A DNA stretch of 64,000 nucleotides, taken from the NCBI GenBank assembly GCA_030674185.1, contig CM060312.1:67623237-67687236 (forward strand), written 5' to 3'. Positions 22,836-63,014 of this stretch are shown here, piece after piece. This DNA is from Monoplex corrugatus (lineage: Eukaryota > Mollusca > Gastropoda > Littorinimorpha > Ranellidae). How positions within the stretch are numbered: position 1 is the first letter of the stretch; the number at the start of each line of letters is the position of its first letter. The position numbers were made by a program, and so were the translations under genes. Under the pieces are notes generated by a model. That model did no database searches. It was not told the DNA's origin and saw nothing but the letters and a program-made list of their open reading frames with translations.

Positions 22836-23647
22836 TGTGTCATAACGGTGAGTGTTGTCATAGTGGACATTGATGTCACCTAGAATGATGAGATTTCCAG
22901 GTAAGAGGCAGTAGTAATCAAGAAGTTGATCAAAGTCAGAGAGAAACATGGATGTGGTGAACTTGTTGGCAGAGCTAGGTGGAGGTCGATAGACACAGGA
23001 GAAGGTGATGGGGTGAGGGGTGGATTGGAAGGATACTTCAACGTGCTCGAAAGAAGGATGGGAGAAAGGCAGAGACTGCGAGAAAGATAGGCAGGAATGG
23101 AGTGAGTCATTGTAGAGGATGGCGATACCACCACCTCGGGATGAGCGATGGAAAGAAGCAAGCCTGAACCACTCGGAGTGAGACTCGCATGTATAGGTTC
23201 ATGACCAAGGGGGTTAAGCCATGTTTCGGTGATAAAAGCAATGTCAACATGCTCATCTGCGATAAAGTCAGCAATGACATCGGCTTTGCCATCAGTGCTT
23301 GTTGACTGAGCGTTAAAAAGGCATAGTTTTAGTTTATCACAATGCGACGGCCGAGGTGGAGACGAAGGCAGCACCGACGGGACAGAAGACGAAGGCGACA
23401 CCAGCGGGGCAGAAGATGAAGGCAGCAACGACGGGACAGAAGACGAAGGAGGCACCAGTGGGACAGAAGACAAAGGCAGCACCAGCGGAACAGAAGATGA
23501 GGGCAGCGCCGGCGGGACAGAAGACGAAAGCGGCACCGGCGGGACAGAAGGCGAAGGCGGCACCGGCGGGACAGAAGGCGAAGGCGAAGACGGCAGAGGA
23601 GGAGACGAAGTTTGCAGCAGCAAGGTCGAGTGCAGGGAGGCTAACAT
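22836..23647 (-). pseudogene. CR1-like ORF2 N-terminus and endonuclease, frameshifted
   Basis: Starts MLASLHSTLLLQ on the minus strand, passes a Pro/Ser/Val repeat region, then endonuclease motifs LKLCLFNAQST, DIAFITETWLNP. A shift near 23165 moves the sense frame (GGGIAILYNDSLH, FSCVYRPPPSS, LIILGDINVHYDN), and another near 22835 joins the RT frame. Endonuclease would nick the target for first-strand priming. Confidence 0.8.
23356..23600. repeat. 27/30-bp minisatellite in the CR1-like ORF
   Basis: Plus-strand unit like ggcagcaccagcgggacaga followed by agacgaa. On the minus strand it encodes Val-Pro-Pro-(Leu/Ser)-Ser-Ser-Ser-type repeats. All units stay in frame. Confidence 0.85.
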
Positions 23648-23977
23648 TAGAGGCTAACATGTTGAATAGAGTGTGTGAACACATAATGGACGCACAGTAT
23701 AAATAGTATACCCACCTTCTGGAAAATCTGTGCTAGACATTTCCTCTTTTCTCTCGTTTTCTTTGTTTCAGGCTTGCTCCTTTGTTTTCTGTCATCTCTC
23801 CCTAACATTTCTGCATTGCTGGCCCATTCACTTTATGTGTTCTATAAAGTCTTACATACTTTTATATTTTGTTAGGATTGATAACTGGGTACATGTATAA
23901 ACTGCATTTTTGGCTCCGAGGAAATGTGATGTGCAGACGCATTTTTAGATATTTTACGGCAGTTTTTAGGTAGGCCT

Positions 23978-23986
23978 ATATGTTAG
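23978..23986 (+). repeat. 9-bp target duplication, left
   Basis: atatgttag, repeated at 24498-24506 across the inserted LINE tail. Confidence 0.7.
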
Positions 23987-24497
23987 AGCAGAGAGATCGG
24001 CTTTCCATCGAAGATGAAGCTGTACAAGTCCCTGGTGCTCCCCATCCTGCTGTATGGATGCGAGAGCTGGACCATGACAGCAGAGACCACCAAGAGAATC
24101 CAGACGTTTGAAACTAAATGCTTCAGGCGCTTGCTCGGGATCTCTTGGCAAGATCGGAAGACAAACGACTTTGTGTGGAGCCAAATAACAACACTCGCAG
24201 GCCCACAAGAACCCCTCCTGGCAACAGTCAAGAACAGGAAGCTGTCGTGGTTCGGGCATGTCACACGCCACAACTCACTGCCCAAAACGGTCCTCCAGGG
24301 TACACTGGGAGGCGGCAGACGAAGGGGACGACAAGCCAAATGCTGGATGGACAACATCAAAGAATGGACCAGGTTGGAGGCCCCACGCTGGTGCGACAGG
24401 CGGAGGACAGGGCCGGTTGGCGACGGCTGGCTTCAAGAGTGTCTCTCATCTCTCCTCTACGCCCATCACGGGCAGGAGAATGATGATGATGATGATG
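23987..24497 (+). pseudogene. Nested 3-prime LINE fragment (RT C-terminus)
   Basis: Encodes MKLYKSLVLPILLYGCESWT, then FRRLLGISWQDRKTNDFVWS, KLSWFGHVTRHNSLPKTVLQ, RRRGRQAKCWMDNIKEWT and a final HHGQE, with a (GAT)n tail. This is the usual C-terminal block of RTE/jockey-like RT proteins. The 5-prime end is truncated. It differs from the LINEs at 12.3 and 16.9 kb. Confidence 0.85.
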
Positions 24498-24506
24498 ATA
24501 TGTTAG
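24498..24506 (+). repeat. 9-bp target duplication, right
   Basis: atatgttag, identical to 23978-23986. Confidence 0.7.
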
Positions 24507-24848
24507 TGTCCTTCGTTCTGTTTATATTTGTTTTCAGGTTTGGTTTTTAAACCACCTGGTGATATGTTGCACTGAGTGGTCAACGCAAGAGCATAACCTC
24601 AGATTATGTGCGCGAATGCATTGTCATGTGTACTTGATTTTCTTTTCTAGTTCCCCCACACCCCACCCCTGGAGTCATCGAGGTATCGTGTACATTTTGC
24701 GATGATTATAGTCCTGATATGGCTCTGCACTGTCAGTTGGACTGGGCTGGGCTTTAAACAATAATAATAAATTAGTAATAAAAACAACGCTCAGTCACAC
24801 AAACACTGTTCACGACATGGACAACAAAACGACAAATCTTCATAAGTG

Positions 24849-24980
24849 TTACGTCATCGTTACGAATTTGACAAAACGCGTCATAGAGTCATCAAAATTG
24901 TGACGTCAAGTCTAACAGCGTCTCCCATTTCCGAATCAATGTCAAATGGTTCCGGGGGGAAAAGTAGGGTATAAGCATCA
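24849..24980 (+). promoter_or_regulatory. Putative promoter with CRE/ATF-like motifs
   Basis: TTACGTCA at 24849, CGCGTCAT near 24878, GAGTCATC near 24887 and the palindrome TGACGTCA at 24901-24908 cluster within 60 bp. A TATAAG at 24971 lies about 90 bp before the ATG at 25063. The motifs match the known CREB/ATF/AP-1 site class; their use here is inference from position. Confidence 0.4.
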
Positions 24981-25062
24981 TTCTTTTCAGGATTATACCA
25001 TAAGATTGGGGATGTTCCGATCGAAGCAGATGGCGTAGGGGAACCTGACAGGAGAGCAGCTG

Positions 25063-25671
25063 ATGGCTGAAATGGGCAGTTCCGATGCAGAGGGTAACCC
25101 CATCCAACCTGAGGGAGGTCTCCTTCCCCTTTTGGGAGATATGCTCTTTGCAGTCGCCATCTTGGTCATGATGTACCCAAGCCTGCGTCGGACTCTGAAG
25201 CGCATAGACCGCCAGTTCTGTCGTCAGTTACGTAAAATATCGGAGGTCATTCTGGCTCTAGCGGCGCTGTGCTTTGTCCTCACGTTGATGATAGCTCAAC
25301 AGACGCGGGTGACGTATTGTGCTTTTATTCGACCGTATGTAGAGAACACATCAGATGGCGACAACGGTGACGACTACGTTGGAGTTGTACTGAAAGTTCT
25401 CGTCGGCGCACTGTTGGTTTTCAACTATTTCTGCGCCAGCGGACTGCAACGACTTGTCGGCATGATCTTCCGGAGATTTCGTATTCCTGGGATTCCGTCT
25501 AGGAATGCATTCAGTGCCAGACCTCGGTGTGAAAATTTGGTGACGACAGGAGAAGTGTCCAACAACAGTAATACGAACAGTCAGACGCCGGTGCCGCCGA
25601 GTCCAACACAGACGCAGTCAGATATCTTTTCTTCCGTGTCTTTTCCAGCACTTGATTCCGAGTCATTTGAG
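25063..25671 (+). CDS. Exon 1 of an unrecognised three-segment membrane protein
   Basis: The first ATG after an in-frame TAG (25036-25038) is chosen as start. 203 codons end at GAG before a GTATGA donor at 25672, phase 0. Hydrophobic segments lie at about residues 20-39 (LLPLLGDMLFAVAILVMMYP), 61-79 and 105-124; a basic Arg/Lys loop (LRRTLKRIDRQFCRQLRK) separates the first two. A glycosylation sequon NTS is near residue 95, followed by an acidic DGDNGDD loop. After residue 140 it turns basic, then Ser/Thr/Pro/Gln-rich. I do not recognise the family. The GC content, clean frame and splice signals argue for a real gene. Confidence 0.65.
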
Positions 25672-25881
25672 GTATGACAACTTGTTACTTACCCATAGCT
25701 TAGTATGCTGAAACGCATTTAACACAAAAAGTACGACTGACTACCACTAAACGACAGACTAGGACATTACGAATACGATTGCTACTGAACAACCACAAAC
25801 AAGTGTAGATCTATATGGGTTATTAAGTTCCATACACCAAAAGATAAACATACAACTACTTATTGCATATCACTTTATCAG

Positions 25882-26188
25882 TTATTCTGCATAGCCTGTC
25901 TTTGGTGGGCGTGGACGCTTGTGCTTTCGTGTTTTCACAAGATACCAAACATTCATATAGCTTCCAGGATCTTTAACGTGTGTATTCACTATTTGGTGTA
26001 CTGAGAGCGTATACACACGATTTGAAGTGGGGGTATGTGACAGCAGGTCTGAACATTTGTTAACCTGGGAGATCGGAAAAATCTCCACCATTTACCCACC
26101 AGGCAGGAGGTACCCAGGCAGGATCGAACCCCAGACCTTCCCATAGAAAGTCCAACGTCTCACCCACTTGACTATTGCGCTCATCGAA
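25882..26188 (-). mobile_element. tRNA-derived SINE (family D) in the intron
   Basis: The minus strand has GAGCGCAATAGTCAAGTGGG (A-box-like) and GGTTCGATCC (B box, 26121-26130), then cctgcctggtgggtaaatgg on that strand. It matches the interrupted copy at 52863-53500. Confidence 0.75.
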
Positions 26189-26796
26189 CTTAAGCATAAT
26201 CCCTGAGCATCAGACAGACTGTTCCAACTCTTGGCCAAAGAAGCATGCTTTGTTGTCAGCTTCTTCAGAAATGTTGCAGTTTTTGCACAATATGCAGTTT
26301 ACGTGTATATTTGTACTCTAGGATAAAAAAAATATGTGGTATTTTTCCACAAGAAAAAAGTAGAAAAAAGTAGGTCTATTATTGGCCCACTCTGGTAGTA
26401 TAAATGCTGTTTGCAAAGCTAATGGGTGTGTATATATATGTTTACACCGTAAAACGTGTCTGTGTACCCTCTGTGTGTACTGTGTGTGTGTGTGCGCGCG
26501 CGGTGTGTGTGTGTGTGTGTGCGTGCGTGCGTGCATCTGTGTGTGTGTGACTTATTCAACACGTATCAGGTCTTTATGTCAGAAATACCTATGTCATGTT
26601 TGTAATAATAGATCAACGCACATTTTCTTACACCCAACTTCACAAAGCAGTCCCCTAAAAGTTTACAACTCTGAATTTCTTTTTCCTTTTCATTCTGTAT
26701 TATTCTTTCTTTCCCGGCCCCTTCCCTCCCTTTACCATCATGTCATTTATAGTCAGTTCTAACCAATTAAGATTGATTTAGAATTTCCTATTTCAG
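26189..26796. other. Rest of the intron, with a (TG)n-like run
   Basis: TG/CG repeats at 26479-26548. Ends at the acceptor TTTCAG before 26797. No other gene. Confidence 0.6.
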
Positions 26797-27576
26797 GACC
26801 AATCCCACACGGTGCCGAAAAGCCATCAACGTTTGTACTGTGACGTTGGCACCATGGTACGTTTCCCAGAGTTCCAGAACAATCTTTGCACCCTTCAGTT
26901 CTGTAAAGGTCATGTGACCCCTGCGATCCATCCTACCATGTCTGGATCCAGTCCGACGTCTTCCTGCAACTGTTGCCTTTGTTCATGCAGTTCCGGCTAT
27001 CTTGACTCCAGCGCAACTGCTTCCACCGGCTTCTGTGCTGGTGTCAAAAGCACTTACCATCACAGTCCTTCCAACAGCCGCAGTAATCATCACAATCTAG
27101 ACACTGTTCAGTCCAGTCATCACCTAGATGCTGGATTAGCATCACTAACTAGCAGCTGTCAAGATGAGCTTGGACTCTCTCGTATTCAGAACAATGGCAA
27201 AAGCGCGTTTAGCAGTAAGACCAACTGCAAAACCAGCCGAAGTTCTGCCAGCAGCCATCCTAGTATTCTTGGTCAACCCAGAGTCCACGAAAGCGACCTG
27301 TTGAGCGTTCAGGACAGGTGTCCAAGTATTTACGGTCAACCCGGAGTTCAAGGCGGTATCGACCTTAGGGTCGTCAACACAGCGGACGGCTGCAGATCCA
27401 GTACTTGTGCTGTCCCATGCTGCAGTTATTACAGTGGTGCGGTAAGCGTTCCATGCAGTGTTGCTGTGTACCGTCTGCCGTGTCATAGCAGCCCTGTTCC
27501 AGTGAAAAGACGAAGTCAGCCGTTACCTTCCATGCCCAAAATGACCAGGAGCGGTAAGGTCTACGGGTATGGTTAA
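26797..27576 (+). CDS. Exon 2 of the membrane protein gene, Ser/Cys-rich tail
   Basis: An ATTTCAG acceptor at 26796 joins in phase 0 to exon 1 (SFE-DQSHTV). It adds 259 residues and a stop at 27576, for 462 in all. It holds a Cys cluster CNCCLCSCSS at about residues 260-269, Ser/His/Asn-rich sequence, an internal repeat (PSILGQPRVH and PSIYGQPGVQ) and a basic end (KRRSQPLPSMPKMTRSGK). The minus strand also has a 113-codon frame, but splice phase favours the plus strand. A likely cytosolic or extracellular disordered tail; function unknown. The segment is partly repeated downstream at 28735-28880. Confidence 0.6.
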   Translation, partial: DQSHTVPKSHQRLYCDVGTMVRFPEFQNNLCTLQFCKGHVTPAIHPTMSGSSPTSSCNCCLCSCSSGYLDSSATASTGFCAGVKSTYHHSPSNSRSNHHNLDTVQSSHHLDAGLASLTSSCQDELGLSRIQNNGKSAFSSKTNCKTSRSSASSHPSILGQPRVHESDLLSVQDRCPSIYGQPGVQGGIDLRVVNTADGCRSSTCAVPCCSYYSGAVSVPCSVAVYRLPCHSSPVPVKRRSQPLPSMPKMTRSGKVYGYG

Positions 27577-27713
27577 ACGAATGCAGTAATTTTTATTTGT
27601 CTGCTTATTTATTGGTTTATTCATTTGCTGAATCGCTGAGTCATTTCAACACTGTTGATTTGCACAGAAAAATGGGATGTTTCGATGCTTTGGAGAAACA
27701 TATTGGCTATGCT

Positions 27714-27880
27714 GTACCAGCGAGAAACGACAGTAAGTTGGAGTTTGACATACATTTTTTTGTCTTCTGTGTGATTTTATTATTTATGTTATACAGCTAC
27801 CAGCGAGAAACGACAGTAACTTGTAGTTTGACACATTCTTTTTGTCTTCTGTTTGGTTTTACTACTTATATAGCTTTACG
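27714..27880. repeat. Tandem duplication of about 82 bp
   Basis: taccagcgagaaacgacagt, a tttgaca block, tttttgtcttctgt and a ttta-rich end occur twice in a row with small differences. The first copy contains a donor-like GTAAGT. Confidence 0.8.
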
Positions 27881-28734
27881 ACATTTATACATATATATAT
27901 ATATAAACATGTTCTTGATGCATAAGATATTGTTCAGATTTAAGTGTCGTTAGAGATTATTCTGATGCTTTTAATTCTTTAACTCATGGTTTATGTAACT
28001 GCAGGCATCGGTGTTCTTTTCTTACTTTTTTCCTCAGCATGACAAAGTGAAGGATTCATTCTCATTGTGATTTAGTGTCGTTTTGGCCATGCCTACTGTG
28101 CTGGACATATTCAGAGAGGATTCTTCAATATAATATTCATGAATTCTCATGGCTGTATGTTTGTTGCATGCGTTGTGTGTTTGTGTGTGTGTGTGTGGCG
28201 CGCATGTGTGTATGCGCGTTTGTGTGTGTGTGTGCGTTTGTGTGTGTGTGCATGCATTTGTATATGAGTACATACGTGTGTTGTGTGTGTGCATGCGTGC
28301 ATGTGTGTGTGTTTACTTCCGGTTTTTTTTAATATCACAATTCAGTTTGTCTCTCCTTCTCTCCCTGTCTCAGTGTCTGTCTCTCTTGCTCTCTCTATCA
28401 ATCTGTCTGTCTCTCTCGCGCGCGCGCACACACACACACACACATATACACTCACACATGCACAAACACACATGATATTTGCCAACGATGTGTGCATGTG
28501 TGTCATTCTGTATGTGGAATGTGTGTGTGTGCGCGTGCTACGATCGACAGTTCTCGGTTATTTTGTTGACGGACTCTCTCGTCGATCCTCACATGAGTAG
28601 GCATACTGGTCCTCTATTACCATGTGTTGATCTTCATGTGGGGTGCAAGACCGATCCTGAAGGCATATACATGTATATTCTTCAGCAGACGCTGTATCGG
28701 AAGGAACCCTTTGGCCTACGGTTCCGCTTCCACC
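27881..28734. other. No gene; TG/CA and CT repeats
   Basis: TG-rich runs at 28165-28310, tctctc-rich sequence at 28350-28420, CA at 28425-28455. Nothing coding. Confidence 0.5.
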
Positions 28735-28880
28735 GGGTCCCTCTTCTGTTGAACAGCGGCTGTTCTTTGCTGTTGTGCTGGTACCAAAAGCACTTACCAA
28801 CACAGTCCCACCATAAGCCATAGCAATGATTACAATATGGACAGCGTGCAGCTGCAGAACCAGTACTTCTGTCATTCTAA
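28735..28880 (+). repeat. Diverged partial duplicate of exon 2 sequence
   Basis: tgtgctggtaccaaaagcac followed by ttaccaacacagtcc matches 27040-27070 (tgtgctggtgtcaaaagcac, ttaccatcacagtcc). Later gctgcagaaccagtacttct matches 27390 (gctgcagatccagtacttgt). About 300 bp between these blocks in exon 2 are missing. Confidence 0.65.
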
Positions 28881-29378
28881 TATAGAGTTCTATGGACAGC
28901 AAGAAAAAAAACAACCCCAAAAAAAACCCCAAAAACAAACAAACAAAAAAAAAAGACAACTTGAAAGCAGCAAAATACAAAAACAACACTAAAACACGTT
29001 GAAAAGTGAGAAATGTATTGCCCCACACAATTTTTGTTTTTACAAGTGTATGAAAATAAAATCATCTTGAATTTTACTGATTTTATTCTGTGACTAGATC
29101 TCACGAACTTTAGAAATCATTGCACACAAACCCTACAATTCACTTACTTCGATTGGTGAATTAATGAAAACATAATGAAGAAGCTACTGAACAATAAACT
29201 CATAAACAACTTTTGATTCCTTTATCCGACGAAAGTCACAAATTCATTCCATCATCAGCCCGCAGTTTAGACATTTAAACAAACACAAAATTTACTGGTA
29301 AATACAACAATTTTGCCATATAATTTTCCTGACATGCAACTGATCTCTCTTGACTATGTTTTAACACTAAATAAGTAA
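28881..29378. other. No gene seen; A-rich
   Basis: A-rich run (28905-28955), then ordinary AT-rich sequence. Confidence 0.4.
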
Positions 29379-29380
29379 TA

Positions 29381-30082
29381 CAGTGGAAACCATTTATAAC
29401 AGGACCGGTTATAACAGGAATCCGGATATAACAGGGCTTTTTTCAATCCCCATTTTTTCTTCCTCTTTGTCTCTATTAAAACTTATCGGCAATAACAGGG
29501 AGACAAGAGGGCTCGATCGGTTATAGCAGGGATGCCGAGACGGGCTCTGCAGCAGAAAGGCCTAGGCCTAGACTCAGCACGCCACGCAGTAGGCCTAGAT
29601 CTAGATCTAGGCTAGCCTTGGTATACTGTGTACTGTACACTGAAAGAACGCTTCGCAATGCGAGCGTGATGCGCGCGCAAGCGTGTAGGCCTGAGGCCAC
29701 TGAGTCAGTGACTGACTGCGCCATCATTCTGTTTGTAAGCTTACTGCACACTTACACCAGACCAGATCTAGGCCTAGATCTACTGTTTATCTTTCTATTT
29801 TCTTAGCTTTCTTGCTGATTCTGATTCTCATTGCTATTGCTCATAATGGCCACCGCTGACAACAAACGTAAAAGAAAATGCCTTTCAATTGAGAAGAAAT
29901 ATGAGATCATCCAGGCTGTCGAGAAAAAGCAAGCATCGCTCGCAGAGATTTGCCGTCAGTTCGAAATTCCACAGGGATAGTTGATCAGTCCTTATTTCCC
30001 TTGATATCTGATATAACAGGGATCTGATATAACAGGGATTTTGATTTGGTCCCATCATCCCTGTTATATCAGGTTTCCACTG
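29381..30082 (+). mobile_element. pogo/Tigger-like deletion derivative with N-terminal transposase piece
   Basis: Ends are CAGTGGAAACC and its inverse GGTTTCCACTG, each with outer TA. Subterminal tataacagg repeats sit at both ends (about four left, four right). Inside is a 44-codon helix-turn-helix piece; the DDE domain is absent. TA targets and short CAG-type ends fit pogo/Tigger elements. Confidence 0.8.
29846..29980 (+). pseudogene. Truncated Tigger-like DNA-binding domain (44 codons)
   Basis: MATADNKRKRKCLSIEKKYE, then IIQAVEKKQASLAEICRQFE, ends at a TAG. This matches the CENP-B-like N-terminal helix-turn-helix of Tigger transposases (K-basic start, IIQAVE, IC..F.IP). The next family block is lost through the internal deletion. 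Confidence 0.75.
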
Positions 30083-30462
30083 TACATACTAATTTCAGTC
30101 TACTTTTACACAAACACTGATGATTAATCAAACTTTAATCAAATTTTACTGATATTACTTGCTGGTCATTTTCTGGATGTCTTGGATACAGGCACCCTGC
30201 ATGCTTAATCAACTTTCTGTGCATTGTTGTAGAAAGTGAATCATTGTTCATTCAATGATTTGCAAAATCAAGAGCTTGTTGCAAATTTAGACCAATGACA
30301 CAAAACTGGTAAAATGCAATGATAAACAAGAAAAATATCTTTCATGATAACTTTTCACTTTATTCTCCTAGACTACATCTGCTGATTTTCAAATGCAGAT
30401 CTAGATATCAAATCTGCTGTTGCAATGAGTTACTTATAAACAAACATAAACCTTGGCTTATA

Positions 30463-31271
30463 CAGTAGAGCACACTTATAACGAACACGCTTGAAACGAA
30501 TTGACGGCAATAACGAACGCATTTCTGTGCCCCGCTTATTTGTCTCTTTATTTCAATTAAATTTTCACGCATTTAGCGAACAAGCGTTAACGAACTGACG
30601 GCTGTAACGAACTCATGTTTTTGCCCACCAAGGTCTTATTTTTCTTTGTTCACGACTGAAGTAACGAACTAGCCCACGTGGGCCTGAAAACACGTGGCCA
30701 GCCCCCTGGCCACATTCGCCTGGTCACGGACGGTGGTCACTATCGCACAATGCCTCGCTTGCTCGTGCCTATTCATGACGGCGATCTAAAAAATAGATTA
30801 TCAATCGATGGCATTTGGACCAGGAAATTGTGGACCAAGTCAAAGCTGCTGGTTCCAGTTCTGTGCCTCCTGAAGAAGAGGACGAGGCACCTGCAGAGCA
30901 GCTCAAGGCTGTGAGCTCTGCAGAAGCCCAAACAGTGTTTGAAAATTCTTAGGGACTTTTGTATTGTGAATGGCGGAGAAACCTTTTTTGACACTTTTGG
31001 GGACATGGAGAAATTCATTCTTGAATCGAGCGAAAAGGGAAAAAAACAAACTGACATTACATCATTTTTTTCACCCGTGGGCAAGAAATTAGGACTAGAT
31101 GAATGTATAATGGCTTTGGGGACGTGGATAAACAGTGGGAAGGGTGGGGGGGGGGGGGGGGTTGTGTGAGGGATAAAATGTGTTTGTAAAGGTTTGACTG
31201 AAATAAAGAACTACTGATATAAAGAACTATTTTTTTTGCCTGGGGTTGTTCTTTATATCAGTGTTCTACTG
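30463..31271 (+). mobile_element. Second pogo/Tigger-like derivative with C-terminal transposase piece
   Basis: Starts CAGTAGAGCACAC and ends with the inverse of CAGTAGAACACTG, each next to TA. Repeated aacgaac motifs fill the left subterminal region; aataaagaac-type motifs the right. The interior retains only the end of a transposase gene. A 17-base G run is at about 31144-31160. Confidence 0.75.
30820..31113 (+). pseudogene. Tigger-like transposase C-terminus, frameshifted
   Basis: Reads VDQVKAAGSSSVPPEEEDEA, then after a shift near 30950 NLRDFCIVNG and KGKKQTDITSFFSP. An acidic stretch followed by a K-Q-x-x-I-x-x-F-F ending is usual for Tigger C-termini. Confidence 0.65.
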
Positions 31272-31329
31272 TATATGTTTACCATTGATACTCACTATCA
31301 CCAGCACCAGCTCAGTAAAATATCAATCT

Positions 31330-31660
31330 GAAAAATGTCACTGATTAAGTGAGATCCTTGTAAGTTTAGAGAAATCACTAAATTCCAAAGCCCTGATTAT
31401 TCAAAATCCTTGTAAGTCTAGAGAGATCACTTAGTTTCAAGCTCTGATTAAGTGTTTACTGATTAAATGAGACACTTTTTAAGTCTAGAGAAATCAATAA
31501 GTAATTAAATGACACTTTTTAAGCCTAGAGAAATCATTAAGTTCCAAAGCCCTGATTAAGTGTGCACTGATTACGTGAGATCTTTGTAAGTCTAGGGAAA
31601 TCGCCAAGTTCCAAAGCACTGATTACGTGAGATCCTTGAAACTAGAGAAATCACCTTGAT
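31330..31660. repeat. Degenerate tandem repeat of about 55-60 bp
   Basis: Five to six diverged units around ctgattaagtgagatccttg, taagtctagagaaatcac and aagttccaaagc. Confidence 0.75.
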
Positions 31661-32089
31661 GAACTGTTTGATTGTCATTCAAACGCATAGATATGTGAAT
31701 CTCAGATACAAATCGTCCTCAAAATGGTGTACATTATACAACGCTGAAAAAATGCATTAAGCACTGCTTATGCTATTGAATAAATACAATTTAGCAATAA
31801 AACATAAATTATCTCACCAGATTCGTTGTTTATCCACAAACAATGAAACATAATTATCTCGCCAGATTCGTTGCTTAGTCCACACAGATGGCACAGAATA
31901 CAATGGATCATACCCATTCAAGTTTTTTCCTTTCTGGTTTCTCAGAACACTAGTAAAATAACACCAAAGTTTTCAGACACACCCATGAAATATTCAGCTT
32001 CAAAATCCTTGTTACTGACATAGACTCGAACTATGTTTTACAATCAAGTCTTACACATCTGTAATAGCAGAGTAGGATTGAAAAATGAA
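31661..32089. other. No gene seen
   Basis: AT-rich; the block aca(t)aa(t)tatctc(a/g)ccagattcgttg occurs twice (31806, 31852). Nothing coding. Confidence 0.4.
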
Positions 32090-32262
32090 CAGTAAAACTC
32101 AACTGTATGCACAGTACACAATTTCATCCCCTCCCCCAAAAAACAACAACACAAAACGACTGTATACCATACACAATTTCATCCCCCTCCCCCAAAAAAA
32201 ACAACAACAACAAAAAAACTGCATACAGTACACAATTTCATCCCCCTCCCCCTCAGAAAAAA
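32090..32262. repeat. Three tandem copies of a ~57-bp unit
   Basis: Each copy has cagtacacaatttcatcccc followed by C- and A-rich runs. Confidence 0.85.
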
Positions 32263-32992
32263 ATTGACAGACTTAGTTATCACACTCTATATCTTTCTTA
32301 CTCTGTTTAAGATAAACTGCCGATTTCATGGCTTTAGTTTAACAAACTTATGACAGTGTTCACAATTCACTTTTGAGTGAACGACTCAGAGCATATTAAA
32401 AGTACTTTATGTTGTCATGTTTACAGTTTGTTGGAATCTAAATGACCCACAGTTTTGCTACAAAGCTGTTGTTTAACAAAAGCACATTAAGGGAATGCTT
32501 TTTGGAAACAAAGTAATCGCACTGTTCGCTGATACTGATGTGACACCCGATTCAGCCAGTATCCAGTGTTCACAATGTAGACAGGCCGCTCTGGGTTCTT
32601 TCTGTTCAAGTCTCATGTTCATCAAAAGAACATGCAGTGAGCACCACCTCATGAACGACTGCAGTGCCCAGGCAAGTTCAAGTTCATTTTGCTTATAGCC
32701 CAGCCAACTACTAGAGCCATACCATGTCAAAAATGACAACCAGGTTAAGATAAAAGACAACAATTAAAAACCATGTTCACCGTTAACCTTGCAAGTCTAA
32801 ACTGCAGTTAAAGAAAAACATATTCGGACGTAAAATCCTATCAGGTGAAATCTATTGATCTCTTATAAAAACTGAAAAATTGCATTAGGAGGGTAATCTC
32901 AGAAGAGGTTCTATAAGGATTCCATTGTGCAGTGCTTATGTCTCACATCGTACAAGTCCCAGCAATACAAACATGTTGGAAGTGAAGCATAA
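32263..32992. other. Downstream flank of AASS, with a family A end fragment
   Basis: Likely 3-prime UTR and beyond on the minus strand; I see no convincing polyadenylation signal close to the stop. 32672-32745 reads on the minus strand TATGGCTCTAGTAGTTGGCT then GGGCTATAAGC, the closing block of family A. Confidence 0.45.
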
Positions 32993-62894
<29,902 letters not shown>

Positions 62895-63014
62895 CTGATA
62901 TGCAGAGAAAATGAAAGTTCGTGCCCAAGGTATGGAAGACTCCTATATGACAATTCATAGACACAAATATGTACAATGCAATAAACTGCAATACAGTACA
63001 ATAATACAATGCAC

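Larger units (their letters stand above)
20145..23695 (-). mobile_element. CR1-like non-LTR retrotransposon
   Basis: On the minus strand: a Pro-rich leader ORF, endonuclease, reverse transcriptase, then a 3-prime UTR with a (TG)n run and a closing ATAAATATTGTAATTATTA plus (ATT)n tail at 20145-20170. The last 450 bp match 63665-64000, confirming an element end. It sits just left of a family A copy. Confidence 0.9.
23694..24790 (+). mobile_element. Dispersed repeat family A, copy split by a nested insertion
   Basis: 23694-23986 and 24498-24790 together match 61205-61785: cagtataaatagta, aggattgataactgggtaca, then tgtcc, gagtggtcaacgcaagagca, and the closing ctgatatggctctgc and gggctttaaacaataataat. 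The 5-prime CCCC-GTGGGG head is missing and the CR1-like element abuts there. The gap holds a LINE tail flanked by a 9-bp duplication. Confidence 0.8.

Noticed and set aside
25672..25677. Stop codon directly after exon 1 as the true end of the protein
   Set aside because: GAG|GTATGA is a good donor and an acceptor with matching phase opens a 260-codon frame at 26797. The short form remains possible if the intron is retained.
27145..27486. Minus-strand 113-codon gene
   Set aside because: The plus-strand frame is longer and joins in phase to exon 1. The minus frame has no splice partners that I can see.
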